Assembly (NCBI GenBank): GCA_029204225.1
Contig: CM055099.1
Location: 55,800,386-55,864,385 of the forward strand
DNA length: 64,000 bases
Source: Diphasiastrum complanatum
Lineage: Eukaryota > Streptophyta > Lycopodiopsida > Lycopodiales > Lycopodiaceae
Direction: 5' to 3'
Numbering within the stretch: position 1 is the stretch's first letter; the number at the start of each line of letters is the position of its first letter. Position numbers and translations under genes: made by a program. Shown here piece after piece: positions 10,918 through 23,510 of this stretch. A model generated the notes under the pieces. That model saw only the letters and a list, made by a program, of their open reading frames with translations, was not told the origin of the DNA and made no database searches.

Positions 10918-12825
10918 TTGAAGATGTTCAAATCTAGTCTCTTGAAAGTCACAAATTACATTTGTAGAATCATATCACAGGTTTTTATTCACATGGCATC
11001 AATAGGTGGCATCCTATTGAAGGAAAGAAAGGATCCTAAGTGCAACCTTTGTGGCAAGGGAGGATATATTTTCTCAAGATGCTACAAAAAGAAGACCAAT
11101 CCATCCAAGGAGAACCAAAGCAAGGGGGCCGAGGTGAAGGATGGAGCTTCAAGTTCAAAATGCAAATACAAGAAGGACAAGTCCAAGGAAAGGTGTTTCC
11201 TTTGTGGAAAGGTGAATGAGGCTTGGAGTCTCACAAGGACTTGCAAGATTTGTCTTCAAGAGTCCATTACAACACATGTTGAATCTTTTGAAATTTTTCA
11301 TTTGGAAGTGCATTGTTGGGTTCAAGATGCAAAGATAGATGTCACTTTCATAAAAGTAACTTGGATTTATTTTATGTCCTTGGAAAGTATTTTGCTTGTA
11401 ACTTTGGACAAGTTCAAACTTATTGTTATTATCCAAGAGAAATCAATCAAGAATAAGGAGCAATCACAAAATGAAAATAGTTTCATTTATGCTCTCATGT
11501 CAACTTATGAAGAACCATTTTGCTTCGAAGGGATTTTTGTATCTCAAAGGTGGCTTAAGGCAATGCTAGTTGAGTGTGATGCCTTAAAAGATAGCAAAAT
11601 ATGTTTTCCTTGTAAGCTTACATTAGTTATGAAGTCAAGGAAATGGAAATATCTTCATAATGTAGGATCTTTTGGTTTCAATAAGATCATGAATGATGTG
11701 TTCATTCATAAAGATGAAAATTGTATGTTTTCAATCCTAAAGGCAAGTTGTAAACTTCTTATGAGAATAAGTGAAACATCGAAAGTAGACACTTATATCC
11801 ATAAGCAAGTAGTTAGCCTTATTGAGATGGAAATGCCTTTTGATTTCAATATTAGAACAATCATGCCAAGTTGTGGTGATTTTTGGACTTATGTTTCTAG
11901 CATAAGTAATTTTAATAATCATAGGAAGTGCATATTGTGTGGTCATAGTTGTTGTGATCATTATGAGACATGGAGGTCTCGGATTTCCATCAAGAAGGAG
12001 CACCATGAAGAGGTTCTTAAAGAATCATCTCAAGGTTCAAGTGTGCCAAGGATTGAGGAGGAGAGATCTTCTCAAGTTGTGATTCCAAAAAGAAACTCAA
12101 GAAATATGGTTGATTCCATGTGGCTCACATTTCAAGGGAAAGAGGAGCATATCTCATGTGGTATACATCTCATACTTACTTCTCTGATGTCATTTGATAA
12201 ATGAATTTGCTTTAGTGAGATCATTGCATCTCCAAATTGGAGTAAAGCCATACTAGTTGAGTATGAAGTCTCTCTTGAGAACATAGATGATGTTCTTAAA
12301 AGCTTGAAATTGATTTTAAATCAATTAGAGAGCAAATGGTTATTTCATCAAATGTATGCTCTTGAGTCATGTAAGAGCAAAAGTGATTTGCTCACTCATA
12401 GTTTGAAAATTTATATTGAGGCAAATTGTAAACTCTTTATGAGAGTAAGTGAATCATCTTCTAAAGACACTTATCTCCATAATGAAGTATTTAGCCTCAT
12501 TGGATCTGAGATTAGCATGGTAAACAAGCATGAAGATATGATGCAAACACTTTGTTATTATAGCATGCATAGTCTTGCCAATTTGGATAAGTCTAATTCT
12601 CTAGATCATGGTAACATGATGTTAGATCTTTGTGATCCTAATAAGTCAAGAAGAAATCTTTATTTTCTCATGGAGGAGCATGCACATGAAGAAGGAGCAA
12701 GCCTCAAAGTCAAACATCTACATGAAATTTGGAAGGAATCAATTTCGAAGATGCTAGGATGGTGCAAAGCTCTCAAGTTCATCAAAGATGTCAACATCAA
12801 AGAAGCACTATCATGGATATGGTGA
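10918..12825 (+). pseudogene. Copia-carried ORF: zinc knuckle fused to an unrecognised duplicated domain
   Basis: One frame runs from 10918 to 12825, broken only by TGA at 12202-12204. It begins like copia gag (MASIGGILL from 10999). It passes at once into a zinc-knuckle remnant, CNLCGKGGYIFSRC, where the usual His is Tyr, and then a second Cys-rich segment (CFLCGK). No protease, integrase or RT follows. Instead there are two related blocks in tandem, offset by about 680 bp. Each starts with a CF..I..S..W.KA.LVE segment and ends with CKL.MR.SE, then DTY.H..V.SLI. The same block recurs in the minus-strand element at 15965-17013. This looks like a host-derived or unknown sequence carried by a non-autonomous element. 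I do not recognise the domain, and the stop codon suggests decay. Confidence 0.6.
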
Positions 12826-13155
12826 TTTCAGATCAACATCAAGCTCATTGGCTGATCTTCACACCATTTGAACCAGCAAAGACCAATTCAGCCCATGGAG
12901 TCAAGTTCAAGATCATCATGTTTTCCATCAAGCTATCTCAAAATCGACATGCAAATGCCTAAAACTTGATATGCAATCTTGTAGCCACCACTTAGGATTT
13001 TCCAATGCTCTAAAAGTTGGCAAAATCCAACATGTAATGTGTAAAATAAGAATTGATGAAGAATATAATCCTATTTAGAGTTTTGATCTACAAAAGATCC
13101 AATCTACATATGCAAGAAACTCGATTTTGGTGTAGAATCCAATCTAGCATGCTCT
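12826..13155 (+). mobile_element. 3' internal/LTR-adjacent segment of the defective copia element
   Basis: From about 12930 to 13150 this matches the reverse complement of 6865-7085, so it belongs to the same copia family, at or near the start of its 3' LTR. It is cut at about 13155, where sequence of another copia LTR in the opposite orientation begins. No 3' LTR end or target-site duplication remains. Confidence 0.65.
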
Positions 13156-13841
13156 AGCATTGATATCTTCTCCGAATCATTGATAGATGTGAATGCTTCC
13201 TTCATAACCTGAAACAAAAGAGATCTGATACCATGTAAATAATTTCAGATCATTAAGATCCAAAATGTCCTTTTGATCTTTGGTTAGATAGATAAGCAAA
13301 TCACCAATATTGCCAATGTAGAAATTCCAACATCTACACTATGAATGAGATGAAAACTCTAATAGATCTTGATCAAACATCAATCGAAACATAAAATAAT
13401 GTTGCTTTCCATACAAAAATAGTAAGCTACTATATTTCACATGTGTCGATCTAAAACTAGCAATTAATAAGCATTCTACACATAGAATTGCAATAAATCA
13501 CAAATATAGTGCACCAATGGATAGTAGAACCCAAGAGAACCATGTATAATCATGGATGAAATAAGAGAGAGAAAGAATTTCTTCTCTTCCCACAGGTTAC
13601 ATCCTTTTATAATAGGTCCAAAACTAAGTTCAAACTTTGGTTTTCCCTCCATAATAAAAACCCTACTATTTTTGTGACTAGATTCAATGTATCTACTACT
13701 CAAATTGAATTCCTCCGAAACTCATGTTCTATATTTTCCCGCACTTTCCAAGTCAAACTCTAAGTTGAATATGAAAATTGGCCTCAATTGCCAAATATAC
13801 AAATATGACCAAAATGACTAAACTAGTTGAAATCTCTCACA
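13156..13841 (-). mobile_element. Truncated copia: LTR, PBS and start of leader, minus strand
   Basis: Reading the minus strand, a candidate LTR runs from TGTGAGAGATTTC (13841) to ATTTACA (13234). It is followed immediately by TGGTATCAGATC (13233-13222), a PBS with one change from TGGTATCAGAGC. About 65 bp of leader follows before truncation at about 13155. The LTR is about 608 bp and differs from the family at 6-9 kb. The outer boundary is inferred from the TG start alone. Confidence 0.6.
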
Positions 13842-14949
13842 TTATTGTATAGAAAGAGCAAATGTTTGCACCTAAAAGCAGACAACGATTGTCAACAGAC
13901 AATTTGTTGATGCATTGCATAGTCTTTTTAGGTTTCTGAAGGTTGTGTTCTCTGAATATTTTGATTGTGTTTGCTATTGGAGCCCCAAGTAGTAGTTTGT
14001 GCAAAATTTGATGTTTTAAATGATGGTCCTTCTTGAGGCTTTGCATGTCAGTGCAACAACCCATGTCTTACATAGGCATGTTGTGTGCATTCCTTTGTGT
14101 ACCTTACTTTGGAGTGGAATCATATGTGATAGGTTTTTCACAATGCAATGCTGATATGTATTGGCTATGCTTTGCAATGATAGTATTGTATAGGAAGAGT
14201 AGATGCTTGCAAATTAAAGCATGCAAAAGCTTCTTGAAATCATGAGTTGAACTCCAATTTTGAGCACAAAGCAGGACATATAAAAGAAACTTAATAAATA
14301 TAAGCTATTGTTAGTGAGTGAGTAAGCTTTGAAATCATAAATGTCTTTTGCAAGCCTTGCAACATATGTAAATCTAAGCAAATGTGCAAGACTCTAGTTC
14401 TCCAATATTAGGGTCAAAATTAAAGGTAAAATTTTATTGGATTTTTTTATGTATTTATTGTACGTAAGTAGCATGTATGGAACTACAATCTTCTATGTGA
14501 GTCAATTGAATAAATTTTACACATATGTTAAAAATGCATAGTTGTTGCTTTTGTAGGATTCTCTACAAGGAATGTAATAGTATTAGAGAAACAAATTATA
14601 TTTCAAAAATCAAGAGGTAATCCTCATTATTTTCATGCCATATTTGAAATTCAATTAATAAATAAAAATAGTTGAACTTAAATGAATAGAACAAGTAGAC
14701 GACATCGAACCCAAATAAATTGAAAAAATGAATTTTGACCCTATTCAAACACATGGTTTGAAATAACCACATTGGAATCTCAATGGATTGCCTTATGTAA
14801 TAAAATAGTCACTGATATGAAATGTTGCTCCTCATGTGGAGGATCCACATTTCACCCAACTAACAAAAATATGTTTTGTCTCAAAAGACATAAATGAAAT
14901 ACCCCCATATCCCATTGCCAATACTATTTTGTCTGAATACACAACCGAG
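13842..14949. other. AT-rich intergenic, nothing recognised
   Basis: No gene seen. A short degenerate repeat links 13845-13880 and 14185-14222 (TTGTATAG.AAGAG.A.ATG). Small ORFs here have no recognisable content. Confidence 0.45.
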
Positions 14950-15637
14950 TGACAAAATTTTACAGAAAATTCAATCCCAATCAATCCTAAAAGTGATGGA
15001 GGATGCACAAATAAAAGATCTAGATCCAAACTATGAGCTAGAATCAAGTCTAGTTACCAAAACTAGCAAATTTGGCATTTAACTCCACATTAGGCACATA
15101 GATCTGATCAAATGAACCAAAGTAAAGTACAGCAAGCTTCTCAGACCTGTAAAAAAGTTCAACACCTTCCAATCCAAGCAATTAATGAATAAAAACACTC
15201 ACATCCAATAGCTAGAACTCGCCACCAAAAGACAATGATGATAGAAGTGGAAAAACTCAATTTTTCTTGATATTTGGATGGAAATCCCATCATACATTTA
15301 TACTTTTCAAGCTCAGATCTGAGATATTAGGGCACCTCTGAACTTATCATACCCTAACCCTAACATCTAACCTAATAGGTCATTGGATCCACCCTAACTT
15401 GGGGTCAAGATCTCGAGATCCCAAAACAATGAAAAACATGCAATTTTTAGCTCCTATTTTCTCTCTAGCTCATCAAAGCACTATTTGGACTCACTCGAAA
15501 GGTGCCACTCCTATGCTAGGTTAGGAATGAGACTTACAAAGAGTATCCTATGCTATTTGGCACGTGTGACAAGCCACAACATGATTTACAAGCCATATGA
15601 CCAAAATTGGTCAAGCTAGAATTGTGAAATTTTAACA
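14950..15637 (-). mobile_element. 3' LTR of minus-strand copia element
   Basis: On the minus strand the LTR starts TGTTAAAATTTCAC at 15637, directly after a polypurine tract (GAGGAGGAG, plus strand 15638-15646), and ends TTTTGTCA at 14950; it is 688 bp long. Its inner half matches 19340-19849, the 5' LTR, and it resembles the LTR at 26990-27575. Both ends carry the TG...CA signature. Confidence 0.85.
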
Positions 15638-15964
15638 CTCCTCCTCACAATTTAGCTTGATGAGACTATCTTGGATCAATAATCAATACATGGATAAAAA
15701 CAATATAACTTCCAGTTTCTTGCTTTGTTAAGTGACTATGATCACTCATCATGATAAGAATATGATTTGAGCTCCAAGTTCTCAAATGTAGTGAGAGCTC
15801 CATAAAGGTTGTCTTCAAGATCCAAGCTTTGTCTTTGGTAGGTTGTTGAATGATCACCTTGGGCTGCAAAATGTGAGTCTCCTCCTCAAAATAAACATGA
15901 AAAACAGCAGCTTTCCATAAGATCCAACTTTTTTATGAAGCACATAGAATCAAAGCTTGATATA
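15638..15964 (-). other. Polypurine tract and 3' untranslated stretch of the copia element
   Basis: Between the stop of the carried ORF (15965) and the 3' LTR. Apart from the polypurine tract next to the LTR, no coding pattern is seen. Confidence 0.6.
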
Positions 15965-17013
15965 TCACCATCTTAACTTTATCCACCAAAACAATGAACT
16001 CCAACTTGGCATCCTTCCAATGAAGATCTTCATTCTTGGAAATTCAAGAGTGAATGGATCACAAGATGAGGCCTTTGAATACATATTTGAAACTCTAATC
16101 AAAGTAGTAATGATCACTATTTCATCATCATAAGATATAGGATGAAAAACAATGTTCATACTAGCATCATCAAAGGACTTTGTCAAATACATGACATGTT
16201 TTCTATCAAACACAAAATAAGATGAGTAAAGGGAGATATGGATATAATTCCTTGCTGCTCCTTTATCTTTACCCAAACCTTCATATTGATGTAGATTCAG
16301 GTCTGTTTTGCCTTGAGACAAGTGCTCCTTCTCGGGTTCCTCCTTGATGTCTTTTTTCTTCATCATGCTCACTCCCTCTTGGTGTTGATGATGAAAACAT
16401 GGATCCAAACCATGATCTTCTTCAAGACTCTCAAGGAATTTGTTTTCAAGTCTCCAAAACTGAATGTTCTCCTTCTCAATATGATCTTTCAAGTCACCAA
16501 AACAATCACCAAGATTATTTATACCAAATTTACTAGTCCATAACTGAGTAATCAACAATTGCTTACCACTAGCGATTTGCACTACATACTTGTTGAACTT
16601 GAAACTTATGAGGCCAAATACTCTTGTATGGATATAAGTGTCCTTCAAGGATGATTCACTCATACAAGGTTCACAATATGCCTCTTTGAAAATGAAGTCA
16701 AATTCTTTCAACTTATGAATGAAAATGTCATGCCTACTTCTAGCATGCTCAAGAGTAAGTACATATGACAAACACCTTTCATTCCATACTTTAGAATTCA
16801 AAGGGACTTCATTACAAAACTCAAAAAATGAAGTACAAAATGTACCCCCCATTCCAACTTTCCTTTCCTTGTCCACAAAAATGAGCATTGATAGCTCCAT
16901 CTTTGCTCTTGTGGCTCTCCTTGGAATAGTTGAAGCTCTCAGATTTTGGTCCTCCTCTTGATCAAGCTCCTCCTTGATCTCAACCATATCTTTGCCAATA
17001 TGATTCTTAGAGG
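15965..17013 (-). CDS. Unrecognised ORF carried by a copia element, in place of the rest of pol
   Basis: A frame of about 349 codons follows directly after the first 26 or so residues of integrase (HLDVHFASTKSNGRATMF, 17092-17014). The rest of integrase, RT and RNase H are absent. The N-terminal part is acidic and Lys-rich (VEIKEELDQEEDQNL). The central part holds a block with CEPCMSESSLKDTYIHTR (about 16680-16620), related at protein and DNA level to the duplicated block of the ORF at 10918-12825. A charged segment with HHQHQEG follows. The frame is open throughout, unlike its sibling. It could be a captured host gene fragment or an element-specific accessory protein. No catalytic motif is recognised. 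Confidence 0.5.
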
Positions 17014-18098
17014 ATTCATCATTCAATATTACAAACATTGTGGCTCTACCATTGCTCTTTGTGCTAGCAAAATGTACATCCAAATGAATCAACCTGGTGA
17101 GTGGTCTTAGTGATAGTGTTAGAGAAAGGCAACCTATGTGCTTTAGCCAAAGCACATGCTTCACAAACCTTTTCCTCTTTTTCCATGGATATTGGAAGGC
17201 CTAGAACAAGCTCCTCCTTGCACATGACTTCCATAGACTTGGTGTTGATGTGACCAAGCCTCTTGTGCCACATATCATTTGTGGTCATCTTGTCCTCCTT
17301 GGATACTATCACAAATTGGTTAGGATCAACAAAAGCTTCAAGCTTAAACAACCTCCCAAACCTTCTTCCTCTTGCTATGATCTTCCCATTCTTGTTGATG
17401 TTGCATACATTAGTAGAGAACTCCACAATGAAACCATGATTTAAAAGTTGGCCAACACTAAGCAAATTCTTAGTGATGCTAGGAATGAAGAGAACACCAT
17501 CTATCTTAGTCTTCTTGGAGGATCCTAAGCATAAGGGAATGGATCCCACACCTTTAACTTTACATTCATGGTCATTTGCTATAAAAATGGACTTTATAGG
17601 TCCTACATAAGATGTGATTTTAGAAAAATACTCCCTTTTACCTAACATGTGGGAGCTAGCCCCACTATCTATCCACCAAGGATCTTCACCTTTGACATTT
17701 GATGATGAAAAGGTTGACATCATGAGTGAGTCCTCATGATAGCTCTCTTCCTCCTCTTGTCCAATGTTGGCTTGGATTTTATCTTGCTTCCTCTTGAAGC
17801 ATTCCGAGGCATAATGCCCCATCTTGCTACAATAGTAGCACTTTATCTTAGATTTGTCCTTCTTGGGATTGACTTGTGATGATGAGGATGTGGATCCTCC
17901 TTGATCTCCATCCTTTGCTTGCTCCCTTTTGAATGCTCCTCCCTTGGTCTTTGCTTTGCCTTTGCTCTTGAAAAATAAGGCATTGTCATCACCATCATTG
18001 ATGGAGATCCTCTCCACCCTTGATTTGATATGAGCCTTCCTACTCTCCTCGGCCATCAACACACTTTGAAGGTCTTCAATTGTAGGCAAGTTTCCCAT
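17014..18098 (-). pseudogene. Copia gag C-terminus, protease, GAG-pre-integrase and start of integrase
   Basis: On the minus strand this frame contains the zinc knuckle CYYCSKMGHYASEC (canonical CX2CX4HX4C), the retropepsin active site WWIDSGASSHM, and the GAG-pre-integrase block WHKRLGHI with CEACALAKAHRLPF. It shifts frame near 17090 and then shows the integrase start HLDVHFAS. These are the normal copia domains in order, but pol stops after the first Asp of the integrase DDE triad. The element therefore cannot integrate or reverse transcribe on its own. The downstream 349-codon ORF replaces the rest. Confidence 0.8.
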
Positions 18099-18562
18099 GA
18101 TGGCATAGCTTTGGAATCACTACATAAGCCATTCAAAACTATTTTCACAAGCTCACTCTCTTTAATAGGTTCACCAACATAAGTAAGCTCTTTGTTCAAA
18201 TCTTTTACTCTCAAAACATATTGATGTCCACTCTCACTCCTCCCTTGGAAGCATTGAAGAACTTGGTTCTTGAGGGAAAGTAACCTTGAGGTATTCTTGG
18301 ACTCATAGATCTTTTGAAGAGTCTCCCAAGCCTCTTGGGCTGAGGTACATGCTCCTACTTCTTTGAGCAAATCATTTGCAACATTCATCTTAATACTATG
18401 GAGTGCAAGCTTGCACCTTCTCATGTATTTAGTTGCTTCTTGTGGATGGATTGGCTTATCTTCCTCTCCATTCACAATATCCATTCTTAACTTCCAAATT
18501 GAATAACTTGAAGAGTTCAATCTATCACTAGAATCCAAAAAATAGGCACTTATGGATGCCAT
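18056..18562 (-). pseudogene. Copia gag N-terminal part
   Basis: Starts MASISAYFLDSS at 18562, with the conserved SYSIWKLRMD and LHSIKMNVANDLL segments of the UBN2-type gag. The end (LNGLCSDSKAMPSWE) skips about 25 residues found in related gags and leaves the frame. The continuation (NLPTIEDLQSVLM) lies in the overlapping 17014-18098 frame. This is a small internal deletion plus frameshift. Confidence 0.8.
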
Positions 18563-19327
18563 CTTCAATGTAGATAGATTGTACAAGATATGATCACTAC
18601 TAGCTATCCCACTCTCTTTGGGACCTAAGATGAATCACTCTCTGATTTCTCAACAAGATCTAAGGTGATCTTGAGCTTGATCTATCTTCAAGATGCAAAC
18701 TAGATCCAAACTTACTATAGATTTGATCAAACTAGTCTCCTCCTTGATCTCGACTTCACAAGAAGGGTGAATCCACCTATACTGAACCAAAAGCACTTTA
18801 TAACACACAAATGTCTTACAAATAAGCCTCTTAAATTCAGGTTGAATCACATTGACATATTCAATCACAAACCTATCCAAAACCGAGTAGAATAGAAACA
18901 CAAATTTCACTAGTTTTGCATTTCTAGATGAAAAACTCATCAAAACACTTGATCTGAACCTAAAAGGTGTATTTTAGGACCTTAAGAAGCCTAAGAACGA
19001 CCTAATTAAGCTCTAAAATGTCTGATCCAAACTTCTAAAGAGTGGTGGCATTCAAATCCTTATGAAAATCTCTACTAGGAGACATGTACTCCAAGATTCA
19101 ACTCATAAGAACTTTTTAATTTGGTTTGGTTGAATGGAAATGGGTCAATCTCGGTTCCTGTAGCTATAACTCAGCATAACAAGTTCCCTTTGATCTATTA
19201 TCACTCAAATGAAACCAAATTTGAAGGTACAATCACTAGATTAGCAACTAGTAGCAAGAGCAAAGCTAATACTACTCAAATCTAGGATCAAAGCTTGAGA
19301 AAATCAAATCTAAAGCTCAATTTTTAG
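18563..19327 (-). other. Untranslated leader of the minus-strand copia element
   Basis: Sequence between the PBS and the gag start, without a continuous frame; typical position and length for the leader of these elements. Confidence 0.6.
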
Positions 19328-19339
19328 GCTCTGATACCA
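19328..19339 (-). other. Primer-binding site, initiator-Met tRNA type
   Basis: The minus strand reads TGGTATCAGAGC, immediately after the LTR end TTTTGTCA. Confidence 0.9.
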
Positions 19340-19849
19340 TGACAAAATTTTATAGCAAATTCAATCCCAATCAATCCTAAATGTGATGGAGGATGCACAA
19401 ATAAAAGATCTAGATCCAAACTATGAGCTAGAATCAAGACTAGTTACCAAAACTAGCAAATTTGGCATTTAACATTACATTAGGCACATAGATTTGATCA
19501 AATGAACCAAAGTAAAGTACAGAAAGCTTCTCAGACCTATAAACAAGTTCAAAACCTTCCAATCCAAGAAATTAATGCATAAAAACACTCACATCCAATA
19601 GCTAGAACTTGCCACCAAAAGACAATGATGATAGAAGTGAAAAAACTCAATTTTTCTTGATATTTGGATGGAAATCTTATCATACATTTATACGTTTCAA
19701 GCTCAGATCTAAGCATATTAGGGCACCTCTGAACTTATCATACCCTAACCCTAACATCTAACCTAATAGGTCATTGGATCCATCCTAGCTTGAGGTCAAG
19801 ATCTCGAGATCCCAAAACAATAAAAAAACATGCTATTTTTAGCTCCTAT
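19340..19849 (-). mobile_element. 5' LTR of minus-strand copia element, truncated
   Basis: Collinear with 14950-15460 of the 3' LTR, with scattered differences. The first part of the LTR (U3, including the TGTTAAAATT start) is missing: similarity stops at about 19849. Without an intact promoter region the copy is probably silent. Confidence 0.8.
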
Positions 19850-21486
19850 AAAATTGCCAAATTTGTGAATTGTTCTGAGGCATGTCTATTTTTTTCCCAA
19901 CTTTAGTGTATTGTGCTTGTGGAAATTATTAGTTGCATGGAGATTCTATGAAAGATTTTGACATGCATGCTAAGTCTACAGTTGTTTTGAGTGGTTATAC
20001 ACGTACTTTGACAGTTCTATGTGTGAGTGGCTAGTGGATTCCTGATAATTGAGTTTTATGTAAAAGAATTTGAGCAGTATATCAATTTATGGATTAGTCA
20101 CATCACAAATCTAATAGTATGTCAATTTCAATTATCTTTTGTACTAATAGTATTTTTGTCAAAAATTTTGAGTTACGTAAAATTTGTAAAAAGATCGAAT
20201 TTTTTACAAATTTGAGATTTCAATTTTTCTTTACATTATCTATGGAATGAGCTTAGATTAGTGAAATGAAAAAATTGAGGTTTTTGTTTAATCAGATTTG
20301 TTCACAATGTTTTCAATCAGATTCTAAATTCACTGAAGAAATCGCAAGTTCTATTGTACCTAGTACATGCAATTTGTTGACAACTAACTTAAAGTACTAT
20401 GATGAAATATTAACTTCTGGAGGTGGGGTACTTCAGATGGAGAATTAAAATGACTTTTTTTCCTTTATGTTGAATTTCAAATATGGTCAAATTTTGAAAT
20501 GGATGATTTTTCCTAATACGATTCTAATTGATTCTAATCATTAGAACTAGGTCAAGCAAATGCTTGTGCAAAATACTCGTCAAATAATATGAAATGGCAA
20601 GACAAAATGAATGGTATTGGACTCTTTATCTAGTCAAAGAAATTTTGTTGGATATGGTTTAAGAGTTGTTGAAATCAGATTTGAGGGATTCCTTTTCATG
20701 TAATTTCATGTTCAGAGGTTTTGACAGTTTTTAGATATTGATGGAGTAATGCCAAGCCTGTTAGTGAAAAGGAAAACAATCCAATTCTTTGTTTGGAAAA
20801 GTTCCTAAGTAATAGGAACTGTTTAAAGTTGAAAAAGTGAATTTGTTTCATGAGTTTAATCCTATGGTGGAATATATGCAAAAGGTTAGATTAGTAATGG
20901 TAATCAGCTATGTGAATGATTTCTGTGTATTAGAATATTCAACCCAGTTATAGGATAACTAGCTCACAAAAATAAAAAATTTCAGACTTTTTCCTACAGT
21001 AATTCACTTTACATTTACTATACGTCTTTGAATCTTCCTTGGGCCTTAGTTGAATGAAGTTTTCAGGGGACTAAAATTCTAAGGGGGGAAGTAACTGTGC
21101 TTTGAAAATGCGTTATATGATGCAAAGTACATAATGTGTTGTTCATGATTTGCATATGTCAAACTATTTTATCCAGCTTGAGCTACCAATGACAACATAT
21201 AACTTGATCCAAGTTTAATTCATCTCAATTATAGCATTAAAAAATTCTGGATAATTGTATGAAAGCTATTCCTCATGCATCTCAACTTATATTAGACTAC
21301 TTTCAGTTACTGCCGCAGAGATGGATCAGGAACGGCATGTTGTTGTGTAGGTGTGTACATTGGACGTGTCTTTGGATGAGTAACAATCAACCTACCTTAT
21401 TAACCGTAAAACATTTTACTACTAAGGAATCAGCGATACATACAAAAATTCTTCAGAGTAAGCACTGATATTTAGCTAATTTTTGG
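19850..21486. other. Intergenic; probably holds the 3' UTR of the RRM gene
   Basis: No retroelement motif and no convincing ORF. The part next to 21486 lies downstream of the minus-strand RRM gene stop and should include its 3' UTR. No single polyadenylation signal stands out. Confidence 0.5.
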
Positions 21487-23510
21487 TCAATCACCAGTTG
21501 AAGGTGTGTATTGTTGTGGCAAGGTGCTGATGACACCCACCTTCGGGCTACCATGCTGAATGAAGTGAGTTGCACGAGCTACATAGCTTTGTGATGGAGA
21601 GTATGGACCTCCACTTTGCAATGTCTGAGAAATACCAAAGTAAGGATACACTCCAGGATTGAACATTCTCCCATATGCATGCCCTGGATGCAGTTGGGAA
21701 AATCCAGCATACGCGTTGTACTGCAGTAACACGAAAAGAGCCAATAAAATTTTAATTCTAAACTTTATTTCACTTGCGAAATGTTTAGGTAGCTATGTAG
21801 TACAAAGTTGAAGCCTGTAGTAAAGTTTTTGATCAAAATTTTAGCTATGGAAGATTGAATATGAACCTGTTTATCCAAGATATCTAAAATGTATTTTAAC
21901 TGTAACGTATGTTAGGTAAAGGTATGCTTACTTGTTGATAACCGTATTCGAGCGAATACGATGGACACCTGCCGAAAGAAATAATGGAGGACCAGGTTAA
22001 TTCTTGTCGATAACAGTAGTCCAGTTCAGCTGACTGAAGGAAAATCTGATGATATTCTTCACAGCAGTTAGCAAGTTATCTACCTAAAAAAGAACCAATC
22101 CATTGCGGTACCAACATTTGAACGTGAACATCGAAAACAAACTATGAGATCCTTATGGTGCAAATTTTTTTTTAATAAACGCCTGACCATCAAAAGTGAG
22201 AAATTTGTAGTCACCCGAATTGAAAGGAAGCTTGATATGGGAACCCTTGCTGATAGAGGAGAGAACCATGTTGAGCGAAAGTAGGCAGTCCGGCGTAGTC
22301 GGCAATACGTCCTCCTCTCACATTTGTTGCCAAGGGAACATGAATGGGTCGAAAACGGTTTCCTGGTTAGCAAAGCCGAGAATTTAATGCTGATCAGTTT
22401 GCAAGACATTATTAGACTCTCAGAGAAAGAGTAAATTAATCCAATATAGCATGGTCATGGCAAGCTTATCCGGTTGAAATGCTGTCAGATATATGCGAGA
22501 CTGTGCCTTGGTGTAATCAGTTCATCAATATTGTTTATATTCAAAAATACTCGGGAGAATCATCAATGTCTGTCGGACAGTTCTAACTTTTAACCGCATC
22601 ATCAACCATCAAACAGTGAGCTGACGAAGAAAAATGTCTATTGTTCAGATGATATAGTTCATGAGACAACAGGAATATTCTATTCAATTTTAAGAACCAA
22701 CATGGGTACCAAAACATAGTCAAACAAAAACTATGCTTTCGATGGAAACCAATTTGCTTCGCGAGATCATTTCGAATTGGATATATGTTTTTGAGAGCTA
22801 CACTAGATTAATGATAGGTACATCTGTTTCGAATCCCAGTGGCATCTCTTGAAAACCTGTATTGCAACTTCGTATATAAGCTTGTTCTTTTACAACATAC
22901 AGTGTCATCTGATCCCTACCAGGAAATTGTCAAACGCAGACGCCATGACAATATAGATGATATAGGACACAAATCTACACTTTTCAAATAACAATGTGAA
23001 CTGAACGTAGTACGATTAGTGAAAAAGCTTACACTTCCTAGAAATGTACCTGATATGAATGGTAAGCGCGGTCTAGTCAAACCAAGCGAAGCCAGATTGC
23101 AGTTGGCTCGCCTTCCATCGATTATTGGAGCTCCATCTACACAAGCCCTCCGAGCAGCCTCTGGATCGCGGAATGTCACCTGAAAATGAAAGTGTTGATT
23201 TTACGATCAATAACAGTCTCCCATCAAATTGCATTATTAACAGATGCTTGTGAAAGCAAGTAAGATGACTGTATGGTGCACATACAAAGCCATAGCCTTT
23301 CGACCGTCCTGTATTCTTGTCGATGATAATGACAGCTTCCAAAATTTCTCCAAATTGGTCAAAGTAAAGACGCATGGTTTCACGCTTTGTTTCCCATGCT
23401 AATCCGCCAACAAACACCTTAGTATATGTCGTATCTCGCAATGGGGCTCTACCTGCAAGAGTTCCGGTCCCAGTGCCATCTCGAAGGCTTGTACCAGCTT
23501 GCTGCGTCAT
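21487..23510 (-). CDS. Single-RRM RNA-binding protein, five coding exons, 257 aa
   Basis: Minus-strand exons: 23510-23286, 23179-23050, 22362-22215, 21968-21932 and 21720-21487. All four introns (106, 687, 246 and 211 bp) are GT-AG, and the phases 0, 1, 2 and 0 join into 774 nt with no internal stop. The N-terminal RRM holds RNP2 KVFVGGLAW (about residues 31-39) and RNP1 KGYGFVTF, the latter spanning the first intron. It is followed by REAA-like and GRRANCNLASLG segments typical of the RBM24/RBM38 and plant ARP1-like group. The C-terminal 150 residues are rich in Gly, Tyr, Gln and Pro, low in charge and probably disordered. The predicted role is nuclear or cytoplasmic RNA binding; targets cannot be inferred. 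An upstream TTTCCTCCAG may be the acceptor of a 5'-UTR intron. It is the only intact host gene I see here. Confidence 0.9.

Noticed and set aside
20266-20448. 60-codon ORF MKKLRFLFNQIC...
   Set aside because: Isolated, AT-rich, no motif; likely chance.
21259-21468. 69-codon plus-strand ORF downstream of the RRM gene
   Set aside because: Overlaps the probable 3' UTR of the opposite-strand gene; no recognisable content.
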